Source of the DNA: Brevundimonas sp.
GTDB taxonomy: Bacteria > Pseudomonadota > Alphaproteobacteria > Caulobacterales > Caulobacteraceae
DNA length: 64,000 bases
Direction: 5' to 3'
Assembly (NCBI RefSeq): GCF_013912005.1
Contig: NZ_JACESB010000001.1
Span: 186,001-250,000 of the forward strand
Shown: one piece after another, positions 30,697 to 39,421 of the stretch
Numbering within the stretch: the stretch's first letter is position 1
Layout of the letters: the number at the start of each line of letters is the position of its first letter
Made by a program: the position numbers and the translations under genes
Notes under the pieces: generated by a model
Database searches by the model: none
Seen by the model: only the letters and a program-made list of their open reading frames with translations
What the model was told of the DNA's origin: nothing

Positions 30697-31056
30697 TCAG
30701 TACCGCTCCTCCTGCCCGCCGTCGCGATCGCTCTGCAGCGCGCGGATCAGCTCGGCCTCGGCCATGTTCATGTGCTGCGGCTCGGCCAGCAGGGCGACGG
30801 TCTCGGCCTCGTCCTCGGCCTCGGTGCGCTCGTCGACGCGCTGCAGGGTGGTGATGATGTTCTCCTGCAGTTCGGCGGGGACGACGGTGTCCTCGGCCAG
30901 TTCACGCAGGGCCACGACCGGGTTCTTGTCGTTGTCGCGGTCGAGCGTCAGCGGCGCGCCGTTGGCGATGTTGCGCGCGCGGTGACCGGCCAGCAGAACC
31001 AGACCGAAACGGTTCGGCACCTTCTCGATGCAGTCTTCGACAGTGACGCGGGCCAT
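30697..31056 (-). CDS. rpoZ: RNA polymerase omega subunit
   Basis: 119 residues. [30 protein letters not shown] is the conserved N-terminus that binds beta-prime; the acidic C-terminal half is variable in the family. It assists assembly of RNA polymerase and, in enterobacteria, forms one ppGpp site, fitting its place directly before rel. GAGGA stands 6 nt before the ATG, and a good promoter lies just upstream (31089-31117). Confidence 0.95.
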   Translation of the reverse strand: MARVTVEDCIEKVPNRFGLVLLAGHRARNIANGAPLTLDRDNDKNPVVALRELAEDTVVPAELQENIITTLQRVDERTEAEDEAETVALLAEPQHMNMAEAELIRALQSDRDGGQEERY

Positions 31057-31088
31057 GAATATCCTCGGACGCGGGGGGAGAACCCGTC

Positions 31089-31117
31089 AAAATAGAGATG
31101 TGACGGCGATTGTGCAA
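31089..31117 (-). promoter_or_regulatory. Sigma-70-type promoter of the rpoZ-rel operon
   Basis: Minus-strand -35 TTGCAC (31117-31112), 17-bp spacer, -10 TATTTT (31094-31089). Predicted start about 31082, giving a 25-nt leader before the rpoZ ATG. It may drive the run down to pyrE. Confidence 0.6.
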
Positions 31118-31146
31118 CGCCGCATGGGCGGGAATGAGGCGGCGGT

Positions 31147-31710
31147 TCAGTTCGGGAGCGGATGCGCGTCGCGCCCGACCGGGGCGCTCCGCGCCAGATC
31201 GGCGGCCGTCCGGTCGAGGGCGGGATGCCGCCACGCCGGAGCGATCTCCGCCAGCGGTCCCATCACGAACAGGCGCTCGGCCGCGCGCGGGTGGGGCAGG
31301 ATCAGGCCGTCGAGATCCCCCGCGAGCCGTCCGCAGGCGACGAGGTCGAGGTCGAGGGTGCGCGGCGCATTGGCCCGCGCGCGCTCGCGGCCGAAGGCCT
31401 CCTCGATGCGCCCCAGCGCCGCCATGAGGGCGTGGGGCTCGTGTTCGGTGCGCACCAGGACGACGCCGTTCAGGAAGGGCGGATCGTCGGGGTCGGGCCA
31501 GGCCGCCGAGCGCCACCAGGCGGAGCGGGCGACGATGTCGATCCCTTCGGCCCGGAACCGCGCCAGCGCAGCCTCGAGCGCTTCCCGGCAATCGGCCCAC
31601 GGCCCCTTGTCATTGCAGCCGAGGGCGACGATGACGGCGGCCTCCAGGTCGAGACCGCCGTCCGCATCGGAGGGCGGGACCGGATCGGATCTTGCGGAGT
31701 CGCTGCTCAT
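31147..31710 (-). CDS. folK: 2-amino-4-hydroxy-6-hydroxymethyldihydropteridine pyrophosphokinase
   Basis: 187 residues. The domain begins AVIVALGCNDKGPW and has FLNGVVLVRTEHEPHALM, FGRERARANAPRTLDLDLV and LPHPRAAERLFVMGPLAEIAP, the HPPK signatures for pyrophosphate transfer from ATP in folate synthesis. About 25 poorly conserved residues precede the domain, with no later start codon available. The ATG at 31710 overlaps, head to head, the ATG of the NYN gene on the other strand. An in-frame start at 31746 would overlap that gene even more. Confidence 0.93.
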   Translation of the reverse strand: MSSDSARSDPVPPSDADGGLDLEAAVIVALGCNDKGPWADCREALEAALARFRAEGIDIVARSAWWRSAAWPDPDDPPFLNGVVLVRTEHEPHALMAALGRIEEAFGRERARANAPRTLDLDLVACGRLAGDLDGLILPHPRAAERLFVMGPLAEIAPAWRHPALDRTAADLARSAPVGRDAHPLPN

Positions 31711-32251
31711 GACGCCTGTTCCCGGCGAACGCGTCGCCCTCTTCATCGACGGCGCGAACCTCTACTCGGCGGCGCGCGCGCTGAACGCCGACCTCGACTT
31801 CCGCAAGCTCCTCAACCTGTATCGCGAGAGCGGCGTCCTGGTGCGGGCGTATTACTACACCGCCGTGGTCGAGGGCGAGGAGTTCTCGCCGCTGAAGCCG
31901 CTGGTCGACTGGCTGGACTACAACGGCTTCTCGGTCGTGACCAAGCCGGTGAAGCGGTTCACCGACAGCGAGGGCCGGTCGCGGACCAAGGGCAACATGG
32001 ACATCGAGATCGCCGTGGACATGCTGGAGCTGGCCCCGCGGCTGGACCACGCGGTGCTGTTCTCGGGCGACGGCGACTTCCGGCGGCTGGTCCAGGCGGT
32101 GCAGGCGAAGGGGGTGCGGGTGACGGTCGTCTCGACGATGAAGTGCCAGCCGCCCCAGATCGCCGACGAGCTGCGCCGGCAGGCCGACGCCTTCGTGGAC
32201 CTGAACGACCTGCTGCCGGAGATCGGCCGCCCCCGCGCCGGCGGCGCCTGA
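31709..32251 (+). CDS. NYN-domain (LabA/DUF88) protein, putative RNase
   Basis: 180 residues. The PIN-like NYN fold shows its three acidic sites: ALFIDGANLYSA, KGNMDIEIAVDML and LFSGDGDFRRLVQAV. The family includes LabA and YacP-like nucleases; catalysis on RNA is likely but unproven here. CGGAG at 31694-31698 lies 10 nt before the ATG, inside folK. There is no later in-frame start before the FIDGAN motif, so the overlap with the folK start codon is forced. Confidence 0.88.
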   Translation: MTPVPGERVALFIDGANLYSAARALNADLDFRKLLNLYRESGVLVRAYYYTAVVEGEEFSPLKPLVDWLDYNGFSVVTKPVKRFTDSEGRSRTKGNMDIEIAVDMLELAPRLDHAVLFSGDGDFRRLVQAVQAKGVRVTVVSTMKCQPPQIADELRRQADAFVDLNDLLPEIGRPRAGGA

Positions 32252-32253
32252 GC

Positions 32254-33324
32254 TCAGACGTCGCCGGCCGCCGGCAGGGTGTCCGGAAACAGGCGACGGC
32301 CCAGCCACAGGGCCGCCGAGACGAGCAGGATCAGCACCGGCACCTCGACCAGCGGCCCGATGACGGTCGCGAAGGCCACCGGCGAGGCGAGGCCGAAGGC
32401 GGCGATGGCCACGGCGATGGCCAGTTCGAAGTTGTTCGACGCGGCGGTGAAGGCCAGGGCGGTGGTGCGCGGATAGTCGACCTCGATCAGCCGCCCCATC
32501 AGGAAGCTGACCGTGAACATGACGAGGAAGTAGATGGCCAGCGGGAGGGCGATGCGCAGGGCGTCGAACGGCAGGGCCAGCACCTCCCCGCCCTTCAGGC
32601 TGAACATGGCGACGATGGTGAACAGCAGGGCGATCAGGGTCAGGGGCGCGATCCGGTCCAGCACGCGCCGGCGATAGCCCTCCTCGCCCAGCCGCGGGAT
32701 CAGGATGCGGCGGGTCAGGAAGCCGGCGAGGAACGGCAGGCCGAGGTAGACCAGCACCGCGCCGGCGATGGTCCAGAACGACACCTGCACCACGCTGCCC
32801 TCGAGGCCGAACAGCGGCGGCAGCACGCTGAGGAACAGCCAGGCGTAGAGGCTGAAGAAGGCGATCTGGAAGAGCGAGTTGAAGGCGACCAGCCCGGCCA
32901 CGTACTGGCCGTCGCCGCGGGCCAGCTGGTTCCACACCAGCACCATGGCGATGCAGCGCGCCAGACCGATCAGGATCACCCCGGTCATGTAGGCCGGCTC
33001 GTCGCGCAGGAAGATGATCGCCAGGGCGAACATCAGCACCGGGCCGAGCACCCAGTTCTGGAACAGCGAGAGCGCCAGCACCCGCCGGTCGGCGAACACC
33101 CGCGGCAGCTCCTCGTAACGCACCCGGGCCAGCGGCGGATACATCATCAGGATCAGGCCGATGGCGATCGGCACATTGGTGGAGCCCACCGACAGCCGGT
33201 CCAGGCCTTCCGGCAGGCCGGGGAACAGGGCCCCGAGCGCCACGCCCAGCGCCATGGCGGCGAAGATCCACAGCGTCAGCCAGCGATCGAGGAAGGACAG
33301 GCGCCGCGGCGCGGCGGCGCTCAC
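32254..33324 (-). CDS. acr3: Arsenite efflux transporter of the ACR3 family
   Basis: 356 residues and about ten membrane segments. [15 protein letters not shown], the conserved cysteine in [18 protein letters not shown], and the [19 protein letters not shown] segment are ACR3 signatures. It extrudes arsenite, and in some members antimonite, using the proton-motive force. It is the last gene of the arsR-arsC-acr3 operon; its start overlaps the arsC stop by 4 nt. Confidence 0.94.
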   Translation of the reverse strand: MSAAAPRRLSFLDRWLTLWIFAAMALGVALGALFPGLPEGLDRLSVGSTNVPIAIGLILMMYPPLARVRYEELPRVFADRRVLALSLFQNWVLGPVLMFALAIIFLRDEPAYMTGVILIGLARCIAMVLVWNQLARGDGQYVAGLVAFNSLFQIAFFSLYAWLFLSVLPPLFGLEGSVVQVSFWTIAGAVLVYLGLPFLAGFLTRRILIPRLGEEGYRRRVLDRIAPLTLIALLFTIVAMFSLKGGEVLALPFDALRIALPLAIYFLVMFTVSFLMGRLIEVDYPRTTALAFTAASNNFELAIAVAIAAFGLASPVAFATVIGPLVEVPVLILLVSAALWLGRRLFPDTLPAAGDV

Positions 33325-33740
33325 CGGCCGGCCCCCGGGCCGGGCGAGACGACCTCCCCGTCCTCCTTGACGAAGGGCGTGGCGAGCGGCTCCGGCAAGA
33401 GGTCCAGCACCGCCTCGGACGGGCGGCAGAGGCGAACCCCCAGCGGCGAGACGACAACCGGGCGGTTCATCAGCACCGGATGGGCGACGATGGCGTCGAG
33501 CAGCTGGTCCTCGGTCAGGCCCGGATCAGCCAGCCCCAGCTCCGCGTACGGCGTGCCCTTCTCGCGCAGCAGCGGACGCACCCCCGTCCCCATCCGCTCG
33601 ACCAGCGCCGCGAGCATCGGCCGCGACGGCGGGGTCTTCAGGTACTCGATCACGTGGGGCTCGATCCCGGCGTGGCGGATCAGGGCGAGGACGTTGCGCG
33701 ACGTCCCGCAGGCGGGGTTGTGATAGATGACGATGTCCAT
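33321..33740 (-). CDS. arsC: Arsenate reductase (glutaredoxin type)
   Basis: 139 residues. [12 protein letters not shown] carries the catalytic Cys11, and the later [18 protein letters not shown] segment has the arginines that bind arsenate. Length and layout are those of the E. coli plasmid-type ArsC, which uses glutathione and glutaredoxin. It starts 3 nt after arsR ends. Its product arsenite is the substrate of the acr3 pump in the same operon. Confidence 0.94.
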   Translation of the reverse strand: MDIVIYHNPACGTSRNVLALIRHAGIEPHVIEYLKTPPSRPMLAALVERMGTGVRPLLREKGTPYAELGLADPGLTEDQLLDAIVAHPVLMNRPVVVSPLGVRLCRPSEAVLDLLPEPLATPFVKEDGEVVSPGPGAGR

Positions 33741-33743
33741 CGG

Positions 33744-34079
33744 TCAGCTCCGGGCGGCGGCCAGGGCGGAGGTCAGGGGACCGCACAGCGCGGCGCGGCC
33801 CTGACAGCAGTCGTTCAGCAGGAAGCCCACCAGTTCGCCCAGGCGGTCGAGCCCGGCCCGGTAGACGATGGAGCGCCCGTGGCGCTCCGAGGAGATCAGT
33901 CCGGCGCGGCTCAGAACGCCGAGATGGGCCGAGAGGGTGTTGGCGGGCACCGCCAGCAGATCGGCGAGCGCCCCTGCCGCCAGGCCCTCCGGCGCGGCCT
34001 GGACCAGCAGGCGGAGAGCCTGCAGCCGGGTGGGCTGGGCGAGGGCCGCGAAGGCGGCGATGGCGTCGTCCGATTCCAT
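33744..34079 (-). CDS. arsR: Arsenic-responsive ArsR repressor
   Basis: 111 residues with the ArsR winged helix (FAALAQPTRLQALRLLV, ANTLSAHLGVLSRAGLISSERHGRSIVYR). There is no CVC pair in the DNA-binding helix; instead C91, C92 and C99 near the C-terminus (DCCQGRAALC) form the likely As(III) site, as in the C-terminal-site ArsR type. The ATG at 34079 directly follows GGAAGG, with no spacer. The promoter position suggests a leaderless or very short leader transcript. It probably represses its own operon. Confidence 0.9.
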   Translation of the reverse strand: MESDDAIAAFAALAQPTRLQALRLLVQAAPEGLAAGALADLLAVPANTLSAHLGVLSRAGLISSERHGRSIVYRAGLDRLGELVGFLLNDCCQGRAALCGPLTSALAAARS

Positions 34080-34081
34080 CC

Positions 34082-34097
34082 TTCCACGATAATGGAA
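34082..34097. promoter_or_regulatory. Candidate ArsR operator overlapping the ars promoter
   Basis: TTCCACGATAATGGAA, a 5-bp perfect dyad (TTCCA/TGGAA) with 6-bp spacer, 3 bp upstream of the arsR ATG. On the minus strand it covers a weak -10 (TATCGT), 16 bp from TTGCCC (34113-34108). Confidence 0.45.
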
Positions 34098-34149
34098 ATG
34101 TGCCGCCGGGCAAGCGCCCCGGGCCGGAATCACGCTAGCGGGCCGGGAG

Positions 34150-34791
34150 ATGACGCCCTTTCCGCCCGAAGCCCCGCGCGACTGCCCCCTGTGTCCGCGG
34201 CTGGTCGACTACCGGCACGAGAACGCCCGCCGGAACCCGGACTGGTGGAACGGCGCCGCGCCCTCGTTCGGCGATCCGCAGGCGCGCCTGCTGGTGGCGG
34301 GACTGGCGCCGGGCCGGACCGGGGCCAACCGGACAGGCCGGCCGTTCACCGGCGACCACGCCGGCTGGCTGCTCTACGAGACCCTGCACCGGACCGGCTT
34401 CGCGCGCGGCGGCTACGATCCCGACGGGAAGGACGCCCTGGAGCTGGTCGACTGCATGATCACCAACGCCGTGCGCTGCGCCCCGCCGGGCAACAAGCCC
34501 CTGCCGGTCGAGGAGGCGACCTGCCGCCCGTTCCTGCAGGCCCGGCTGGCGGCCCTGCCCCGGCTGAAGGTGATCGTCACCCTCGGCGACGTGTCGCGGC
34601 GCAACGTGCTGAAGGCGCTGGGCCGACCGGCCTCGGCCATGGCGGCGGGCCACGGCTCGGAGGGCGAGGCCGGCGGCTATGTGCTGCTGAACAGCTATCA
34701 CTGCTCGCGGCTGAACACGAACACCGGCCGGCTCACGGCGGAGATGTTCGAGGCGGTGTTCCGGCGGGCCCGCGCGCTGATCGAGGCCTGA
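34150..34791 (+). CDS. Type-5 uracil-DNA glycosylase (UDGb family)
   Basis: 213 residues. Motif A GLAPGRTGANRTGRPFTGD and motif B NSYHCSRLNTNTGRLT are those of family 5 enzymes, which remove uracil and some other deaminated bases. C12 and C15 (DCPLCPRL) with later cysteines (TNAVRCAPPGNK, ATCRPF) can hold the 4Fe-4S cluster. GGGAG sits right before the ATG. It is divergent from the ars operon. Confidence 0.93.
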   Translation: MTPFPPEAPRDCPLCPRLVDYRHENARRNPDWWNGAAPSFGDPQARLLVAGLAPGRTGANRTGRPFTGDHAGWLLYETLHRTGFARGGYDPDGKDALELVDCMITNAVRCAPPGNKPLPVEEATCRPFLQARLAALPRLKVIVTLGDVSRRNVLKALGRPASAMAAGHGSEGEAGGYVLLNSYHCSRLNTNTGRLTAEMFEAVFRRARALIEA

Positions 34792-34896
34792 CAAGGCGGT
34801 CGGCCGGACCGGGTGTTGCGCCCGCGTCACGCGAATCACGCAGCGTCCGATGCGCCGTCCGCGGCAGGAACGGCGTCCGGGAGGATGCGTTGACCG

Positions 34897-34916
34897 GACA
34901 GCTTTGGAGGGCTGTC
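34897..34916 (+). promoter_or_regulatory. Hairpin presenting the ribosome-binding site in its loop
   Basis: GACAGC (34897-34902) pairs with GCTGTC (34911-34916); the 8-nt loop TTTGGAGG is the Shine-Dalgarno, and the ATG follows the stem directly. It could tune initiation of the 63-residue protein. Confidence 0.45.
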
Positions 34917-35108
34917 ATGCACAGGGGCGAAGGGGTGTTCACCTCACGCGAGCGAAAGGCCGCGCTCTGGGCGCTGGTCGGCGCCGCGCTGATCGCGGCG
35001 AGCGGGGTTCTGGTTCAGCAGTACAGCCGGCCGTCGGTCGGCGGACTGAACGGCGATGTGTCGGCGCCGCCGCCCGGCGTGCTGCAGGCGCAGCCGCTGC
35101 AGGGCTGA
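34917..35108 (+). CDS. Small single-pass membrane protein, 63 residues
   Basis: A charged start (MHRGEGVFTSRERK) is followed by one hydrophobic segment (ALWALVGAALIAASGVLV, about 15-32) and a Ser/Gly/Pro-rich tail (about 30 residues) likely outside the cytoplasm. I do not recognise it. A strong TTTGGAGG at 34903-34910 with 6-nt spacing and the ordinary hydrophobic pattern make it a credible gene. It lies between the UDG gene and convergent smpB. Confidence 0.65.
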   Translation: MHRGEGVFTSRERKAALWALVGAALIAASGVLVQQYSRPSVGGLNGDVSAPPPGVLQAQPLQG

Positions 35109-35115
35109 AGCGCGG

Positions 35116-35586
35116 TCAGCCGCGCTCCTTGAGCAGGCGGGCCTTGTCCCGCTGCCAGTCGCGCTCGGCGGTCGCCTCGCGCTTGTCGTGCACCTTCTTG
35201 CCCTTGGCGAGGGCGATCTCGAGCTTCGCCTTTCCCGCCTCGTTCAGATAGAGGCGCACCGGGATGATGGTCCGCCCCTCGCGCTGGACGGCGCCGATCA
35301 TGCGGTCGATCTGGCGGCGGTGCAGCAGCAGCTTCCGGTGGCGACGCGGCTCATGGTTGAAGCGGTTGGCCTGCTTGTAGGGCGGGATGTCGGAGTTGAT
35401 CAGCACCAGCTCGCGGCCCTCGGGCGCGACATAGGACTCGGCGATATTGGCGCGGCCGTCGCGCAGCGCCTTGATCTCGGTGCCGAGCAGCTGGATGCCG
35501 GCCTCGGTGAAGTCCTCGAGGAAGTAGTCGAAGCGCGCGCGCCGGTTCTCGGCGATCACCTTCGTCTTCGGCTTTTCCGACGCCAT
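35116..35586 (-). CDS. smpB: SsrA-binding protein SmpB
   Basis: 156 residues. [30 protein letters not shown], the [23 protein letters not shown] beta-barrel region and the basic C-terminal tail GKKVHDKRE are SmpB signatures. It brings tmRNA to stalled ribosomes. The tmRNA gene itself is not in the window. Its ATG shares one base with the dapA stop (TGATG), so the two are coupled. Confidence 0.96.
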   Translation of the reverse strand: MASEKPKTKVIAENRRARFDYFLEDFTEAGIQLLGTEIKALRDGRANIAESYVAPEGRELVLINSDIPPYKQANRFNHEPRRHRKLLLHRRQIDRMIGAVQREGRTIIPVRLYLNEAGKAKLEIALAKGKKVHDKREATAERDWQRDKARLLKERG

Positions 35587-36473
35587 CAGCCCAGGCCCGC
35601 CGCGGCCATGGCCCGGTCGATGGCCGGCTTGACCGCGTCCGCCGTCGGGACCAGCGGCAGCCGCACCTCCTCGGTGCACAGACCCAGCCGCGACAGGGCG
35701 TACTTGGCCGGCGACGGCGAGCTGTCGAGGAACAGGCCCTTGTGCAGGCCGATCAGGCGGTCCTGCCAGTCGCGGGCCGCGGCGTAGTCGCCCGCGGCGG
35801 CCGCCTCGTGCAGGGCGACCATGGCCTCGGGGGCGACGTTGGAGGTCACCGAGATCACCCCGACGCCCCCCTGGGCGTGGTAGCCGAGATAGCTGGGATC
35901 GTCGCCGGAGATCAGGTCGAACTGCTGGCTCTGGATGTGGGCGCGCATCCAGCTGACCCGCGACAGGTCGCCGGTGGCGTCCTTGATCCCGACGATGTTG
36001 GGATGGGCGGCCAGGGCGGCGACGGTCTCATTGGCGAGGTCGACGCCGGTGCGGCCCGGCACGTTGTACAGCAGGACGGGCAGCTGGACGGCGTCGGCGA
36101 CGGCGCGGAAATGCGCCTCCAGCCCGGCCTGCGAGGGCCGGTTGTAGTAGGGCGTCACCACCAGGGCTCCGTCGGCCCCGACGGTCTTGGCGTGGCGGAC
36201 CAGGTCGATGGCCTTGTCGGTCGCCGAGGCGCCCGCGCCGGCGATGACGCGGACCCGCCCGGCGGCCACCTCGACGCACAGCTCGACCACCCGACGGTGC
36301 TCGTCGGGGTGCAGGGTGGCGCTCTCGCCCGTGGTGCCCATCGGCACGAGGCCGTGAACCCCGGCGGCGATCTGGCGTTCGACCAGCGCCCGGAAGGCGG
36401 CCTCGTCCACCTTTCCGTCACGAAGTGGTGTGATCAGGGCGGTGATCACGCCCTTGAACAAGGGGGCGGTCAT
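35586..36473 (-). CDS. dapA: 4-hydroxy-tetrahydrodipicolinate synthase
   Basis: 295 residues, TIM barrel. The Schiff-base Lys164 in [10 protein letters not shown], Tyr136 in LLYNVPGRT, and GTTGESATL (46-54) are the DapA active site. It makes the first dedicated lysine/diaminopimelate intermediate from pyruvate and aspartate semialdehyde. The ATG at 36473 gives the normal N-terminus; an upstream start would add 35 residues. It is divergent from the lytic transglycosylase. Confidence 0.95.
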   Translation of the reverse strand: MTAPLFKGVITALITPLRDGKVDEAAFRALVERQIAAGVHGLVPMGTTGESATLHPDEHRRVVELCVEVAAGRVRVIAGAGASATDKAIDLVRHAKTVGADGALVVTPYYNRPSQAGLEAHFRAVADAVQLPVLLYNVPGRTGVDLANETVAALAAHPNIVGIKDATGDLSRVSWMRAHIQSQQFDLISGDDPSYLGYHAQGGVGVISVTSNVAPEAMVALHEAAAAGDYAAARDWQDRLIGLHKGLFLDSSPSPAKYALSRLGLCTEEVRLPLVPTADAVKPAIDRAMAAAGLG

Positions 36474-36581
36474 GGGAACGATGATCCTGCGTGGAAATCG
36501 GGCGGCGGTCGCCGGGTAGGCGCGAAGGGTAGGTGGCCGGTCGAGCGACCGCAACCGCAACGAATGGGGATCGGACACGGG

Positions 36582-38672
36582 ATGATCGGAATCAGCTTCG
36601 CGGCCGCGCTGGCCCTCCTCGCCCCCGCGCCGGAAAGCCTGATGCCGCCCCAGGTCCCCTACAGCTCTGTCGGCGGCCCGGTCGGCGACGAGCCGCGGGT
36701 TCTGGGCGAACAGGACGCGGCCCTGTTCCGCGAGGGGCTGGCCCTGGCGCGGGCGCGCGACATCCCCGGAACCCGCGCGGTGATGGCCCGCATCGGCGAC
36801 CCGGCCGCGCGCAAGCTGGTCGAATGGGCCCTGCTGGACACCTCAGCGGACCGGATGTCGTGGGCCGAGCTGGCCGACGTCGAGAGCCGCTTCGCGGGCT
36901 GGCCGCGCGGGTCGAGCCGCCGCGAGGCGATCGAGAAGGCGCTGGAGCGGGACTACGCCGGGCCGGACGCGGCCCTGGCCCTGTTCGCCCGCTCGGGCCC
37001 GACCACCATCGAGGGCGTCATCGCCCTGGCCGACGCGCTGGAGCAGCGCGGCCGCGGCGACGAGGCGCGGCGGCTGGTCCGGGAGTGGTGGACGACCCGG
37101 TCCTTCGACGAGGCGAGCCAGAACCGGATCCTGGCGCGCTGGGGCGGCGCCCTCACCGCCGCCGACCACGAGGCCCGGCTGGGTCTGCTGCTGGCGGGAC
37201 CGCACGGCCCGGCGACGCGGGCGATGACCACGCTGGTCTCGGCGGAGCGGCGGGCGGTGGCCGAGGCGGCCATGGCGCTGCGCACCGCCTACAGCCCCGA
37301 CGCCATCGTCGCCGGGCTGACGCCGGCGCAGGCGCGCGATCCGGCGGTGGCGCTGGAACGGGCGCGGATCCTGCGGGCGCAGAACCGGCAGTCGGAGGGC
37401 TTCGCCCTGCTGTCCGCCCTGCCCCCGGCGGGCACGGCCTCCAGCGACGCGCAGAACACCCTGTGGTCGGAGCGGCGCAACTACTTCCTCGACGCGCTGG
37501 AGCGGCGCAACTGGCAGGCGGCCTACGACGCCATGGCCGGACACGGCTTCGTCTCGGGCGAGCGGATGGTCGACGCCGAGTTCTTCGCCGGCTGGGCGGC
37601 CCTGACCAAGCTGAACGACCCGGCCCGGGCGGCGCGGCATTTCGAGGCCCTGCGGCAGGCCTCCTCGACCCCGATCACCCAGGGCCGGGCCCTGTACTGG
37701 CTGGGGCGCGCGGCGGAGGCCCAGGGCAACACCCCCGCGGCGGTGGAGTTCTACCGGGCCGGCGCCCAGCACATCCAGACCTTCTACGGCCAGCTGGCGG
37801 CGGAGAAGGCGGGGCTGACGACCCTCACCCTGCCCGGGGATCCGGTTCCGTCGGCGGCCGACCGGTCCGCCTTCGAGGCCGACGAAAGGGTGCGGGCGCT
37901 GCGCATTCTTGGCGAGACTGGCGAACCGGCCCTGTTCCGGGTGTTCGCCTATCAGCTGGACGACGACCTGCCGGGTCCGGCCCAGCTGGCCCTGCTGATG
38001 GACGCCGCGCGCGGCTACGGCGAGGAATTCACGGCCATGATGGTCGGCCGGGCGGCCAGCCAGCGCGGCTATCTGATGCCCGAGCGGCAGTATCCGATCC
38101 GCGTCCCGCCGCCGGTGGCGGGTGCGGCGCCGCTGGAGTTCACCCTGGCGATCACCCGGCAGGAGTCGAGCTTCGATCCGCGGGCGCGCTCCGGGGCCGA
38201 CGCCCGGGGCATGATGCAGTTCCTGCCCTCCACCGCCTCCGGGGTCGCCCGCCGGCTGGGCCTGCCCTACTCGGCCGAGCGCCTGTGGGAGCCGGACTAC
38301 AACATGACGCTGGGCAGCTATCACCTCGGCGAGTTGATGAGCCGCTTCGGCGGGTCGATGCTGCTGACCACGGTCGGCTACAACGCGGGCCCGGCGCGGC
38401 CGCCCCAGTGGATCGCGCGCTGCGGCGACCCGCGCGGCGCGCAGGTGGATCCGGTGGACTTCATCGAGTGCGCGCCCTTCACCGAGACGCGCAACTACAT
38501 GATGCGGGTGATGGAGAACATGGGGGTCTACAGGGCGCGGCTGAACGGCGGCTCTGCGCCCCTGACCCTGTCGCAGGACCTGCGGCGCGGCGCGGCCGAG
38601 GGGCCCCGGCCCTACCCCGTCTCCGCCGGCGAGCCGGAGCTGACCGCCCCCGCGCCCGAGCCTTCCGAATAG
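36582..38672 (+). CDS. Soluble lytic murein transglycosylase (Slt-type)
   Basis: 696 residues from this start. A signal peptide ([18 protein letters not shown]) is followed by a long alpha-superhelical region and a C-terminal goose-lysozyme-like domain. The catalytic glutamate is E528 in [12 protein letters not shown], with [10 protein letters not shown] and [13 protein letters not shown] after it. It cuts the MurNAc-GlcNAc bond with anhydro-ring formation, in the periplasm. The ATG at 36564 would add six residues without a better site. Its 3' end overlaps the convergent ABC ATPase gene by 61 nt. Confidence 0.9.
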   Translation: MIGISFAAALALLAPAPESLMPPQVPYSSVGGPVGDEPRVLGEQDAALFREGLALARARDIPGTRAVMARIGDPAARKLVEWALLDTSADRMSWAELADVESRFAGWPRGSSRREAIEKALERDYAGPDAALALFARSGPTTIEGVIALADALEQRGRGDEARRLVREWWTTRSFDEASQNRILARWGGALTAADHEARLGLLLAGPHGPATRAMTTLVSAERRAVAEAAMALRTAYSPDAIVAGLTPAQARDPAVALERARILRAQNRQSEGFALLSALPPAGTASSDAQNTLWSERRNYFLDALERRNWQAAYDAMAGHGFVSGERMVDAEFFAGWAALTKLNDPARAARHFEALRQASSTPITQGRALYWLGRAAEAQGNTPAAVEFYRAGAQHIQTFYGQLAAEKAGLTTLTLPGDPVPSAADRSAFEADERVRALRILGETGEPALFRVFAYQLDDDLPGPAQLALLMDAARGYGEEFTAMMVGRAASQRGYLMPERQYPIRVPPPVAGAAPLEFTLAITRQESSFDPRARSGADARGMMQFLPSTASGVARRLGLPYSAERLWEPDYNMTLGSYHLGELMSRFGGSMLLTTVGYNAGPARPPQWIARCGDPRGAQVDPVDFIECAPFTETRNYMMRVMENMGVYRARLNGGSAPLTLSQDLRRGAAEGPRPYPVSAGEPELTAPAPEPSE

Positions 38673-39421
38673 CGGGTCCCTGACAGCAGCGGCCCGTCGG
38701 CGGTCCCGATCCAGCGGCCGGACAGGCCGAACACCCGCGCCAGCACCGGCGGCGCCAAGGCCCGCAGCGGCGGACCGTCGGCGGCGACTTGGCCGCGATC
38801 CAGCACCACCACCCGGTCGGCGCATCGGGCGGCCAGGGTCAGGTCGTGGAGGCTGACCAGCACCGCCTGCCCCGCGCTCGCCCGCGCCCGCAGCCGCTCC
38901 AGCACCAGCAACTGGGCGTCGGGATCGAGGCCGGCGACCGGCTCGTCGGCCAACAGGGCGGCGGCGTCGGCGGCGAAGGCCCGGGCCAGCAGGACGCGGG
39001 CCCGCTCGCCGCCGGACATCTCGGCGACCCCGCGGTCGGCGAGATGGTCCGCCTCGACCTCGGCCAGGGCCCGGCGTGCGGCGGCCAGCGCCTGAGGCCC
39101 GGCGAGGAAGGGGGCGCCAAGCGCCGCGACCTCGACCGCCGGGAGATTCCACGCGATGCGCCGTTCCTGCGGCAGCCAGGCGGCGCGGGCGGCGCGCTGG
39201 CGCGGCGACAGGGCGCCGACCGCCGCATCGCCGAGGCGGGCGACGCCGGCGGTCAGCGGCAGCAGGCCCGCCAGCACCCGCAGCACGCTGGACTTGCCCG
39301 CGCCGTTGGGGCCGACCAGGGCGACCAGCTCCCCTGCCCCGACCGCGAGGTCGACGCCGTCCAGCGCAGTGCGGCCGCCCAGCCGCGCCGTGGCGCCCTG
39401 CAGCGTCAGGGCGGGGGTCAC
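38612..39421 (-). CDS. ABC transporter ATPase, B12/siderophore importer type (BtuD/FecE-like)
   Basis: 269 residues. Walker A GPNGAGKSS, Q-loop WLPQERR, signature MSGGERARVLLARA, Walker B ALLADEPVAGLDP and the switch histidine VSLHDLTLA are all present. It energises the BtuC-like permease encoded just upstream. It starts at a GTG that overlaps the permease stop (GTGA). The last 20 codons (Ser/Gly-rich) overlap the convergent lytic transglycosylase gene, so the true C-terminal function probably ends before them. Confidence 0.9.
   Translation of the reverse strand: MTPALTLQGATARLGGRTALDGVDLAVGAGELVALVGPNGAGKSSVLRVLAGLLPLTAGVARLGDAAVGALSPRQRAARAAWLPQERRIAWNLPAVEVAALGAPFLAGPQALAAARRALAEVEADHLADRGVAEMSGGERARVLLARAFAADAAALLADEPVAGLDPDAQLLVLERLRARASAGQAVLVSLHDLTLAARCADRVVVLDRGQVAADGPPLRALAPPVLARVFGLSGRWIGTADGPLLSGTRYSEGSGAGAVSSGSPAETG

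Noticed and set aside
33744-34133. Longer ArsR start at 34133
   Set aside because: The added 18 residues are not ArsR-like and would cover the operator and promoter; the ATG at 34079 fits the family.
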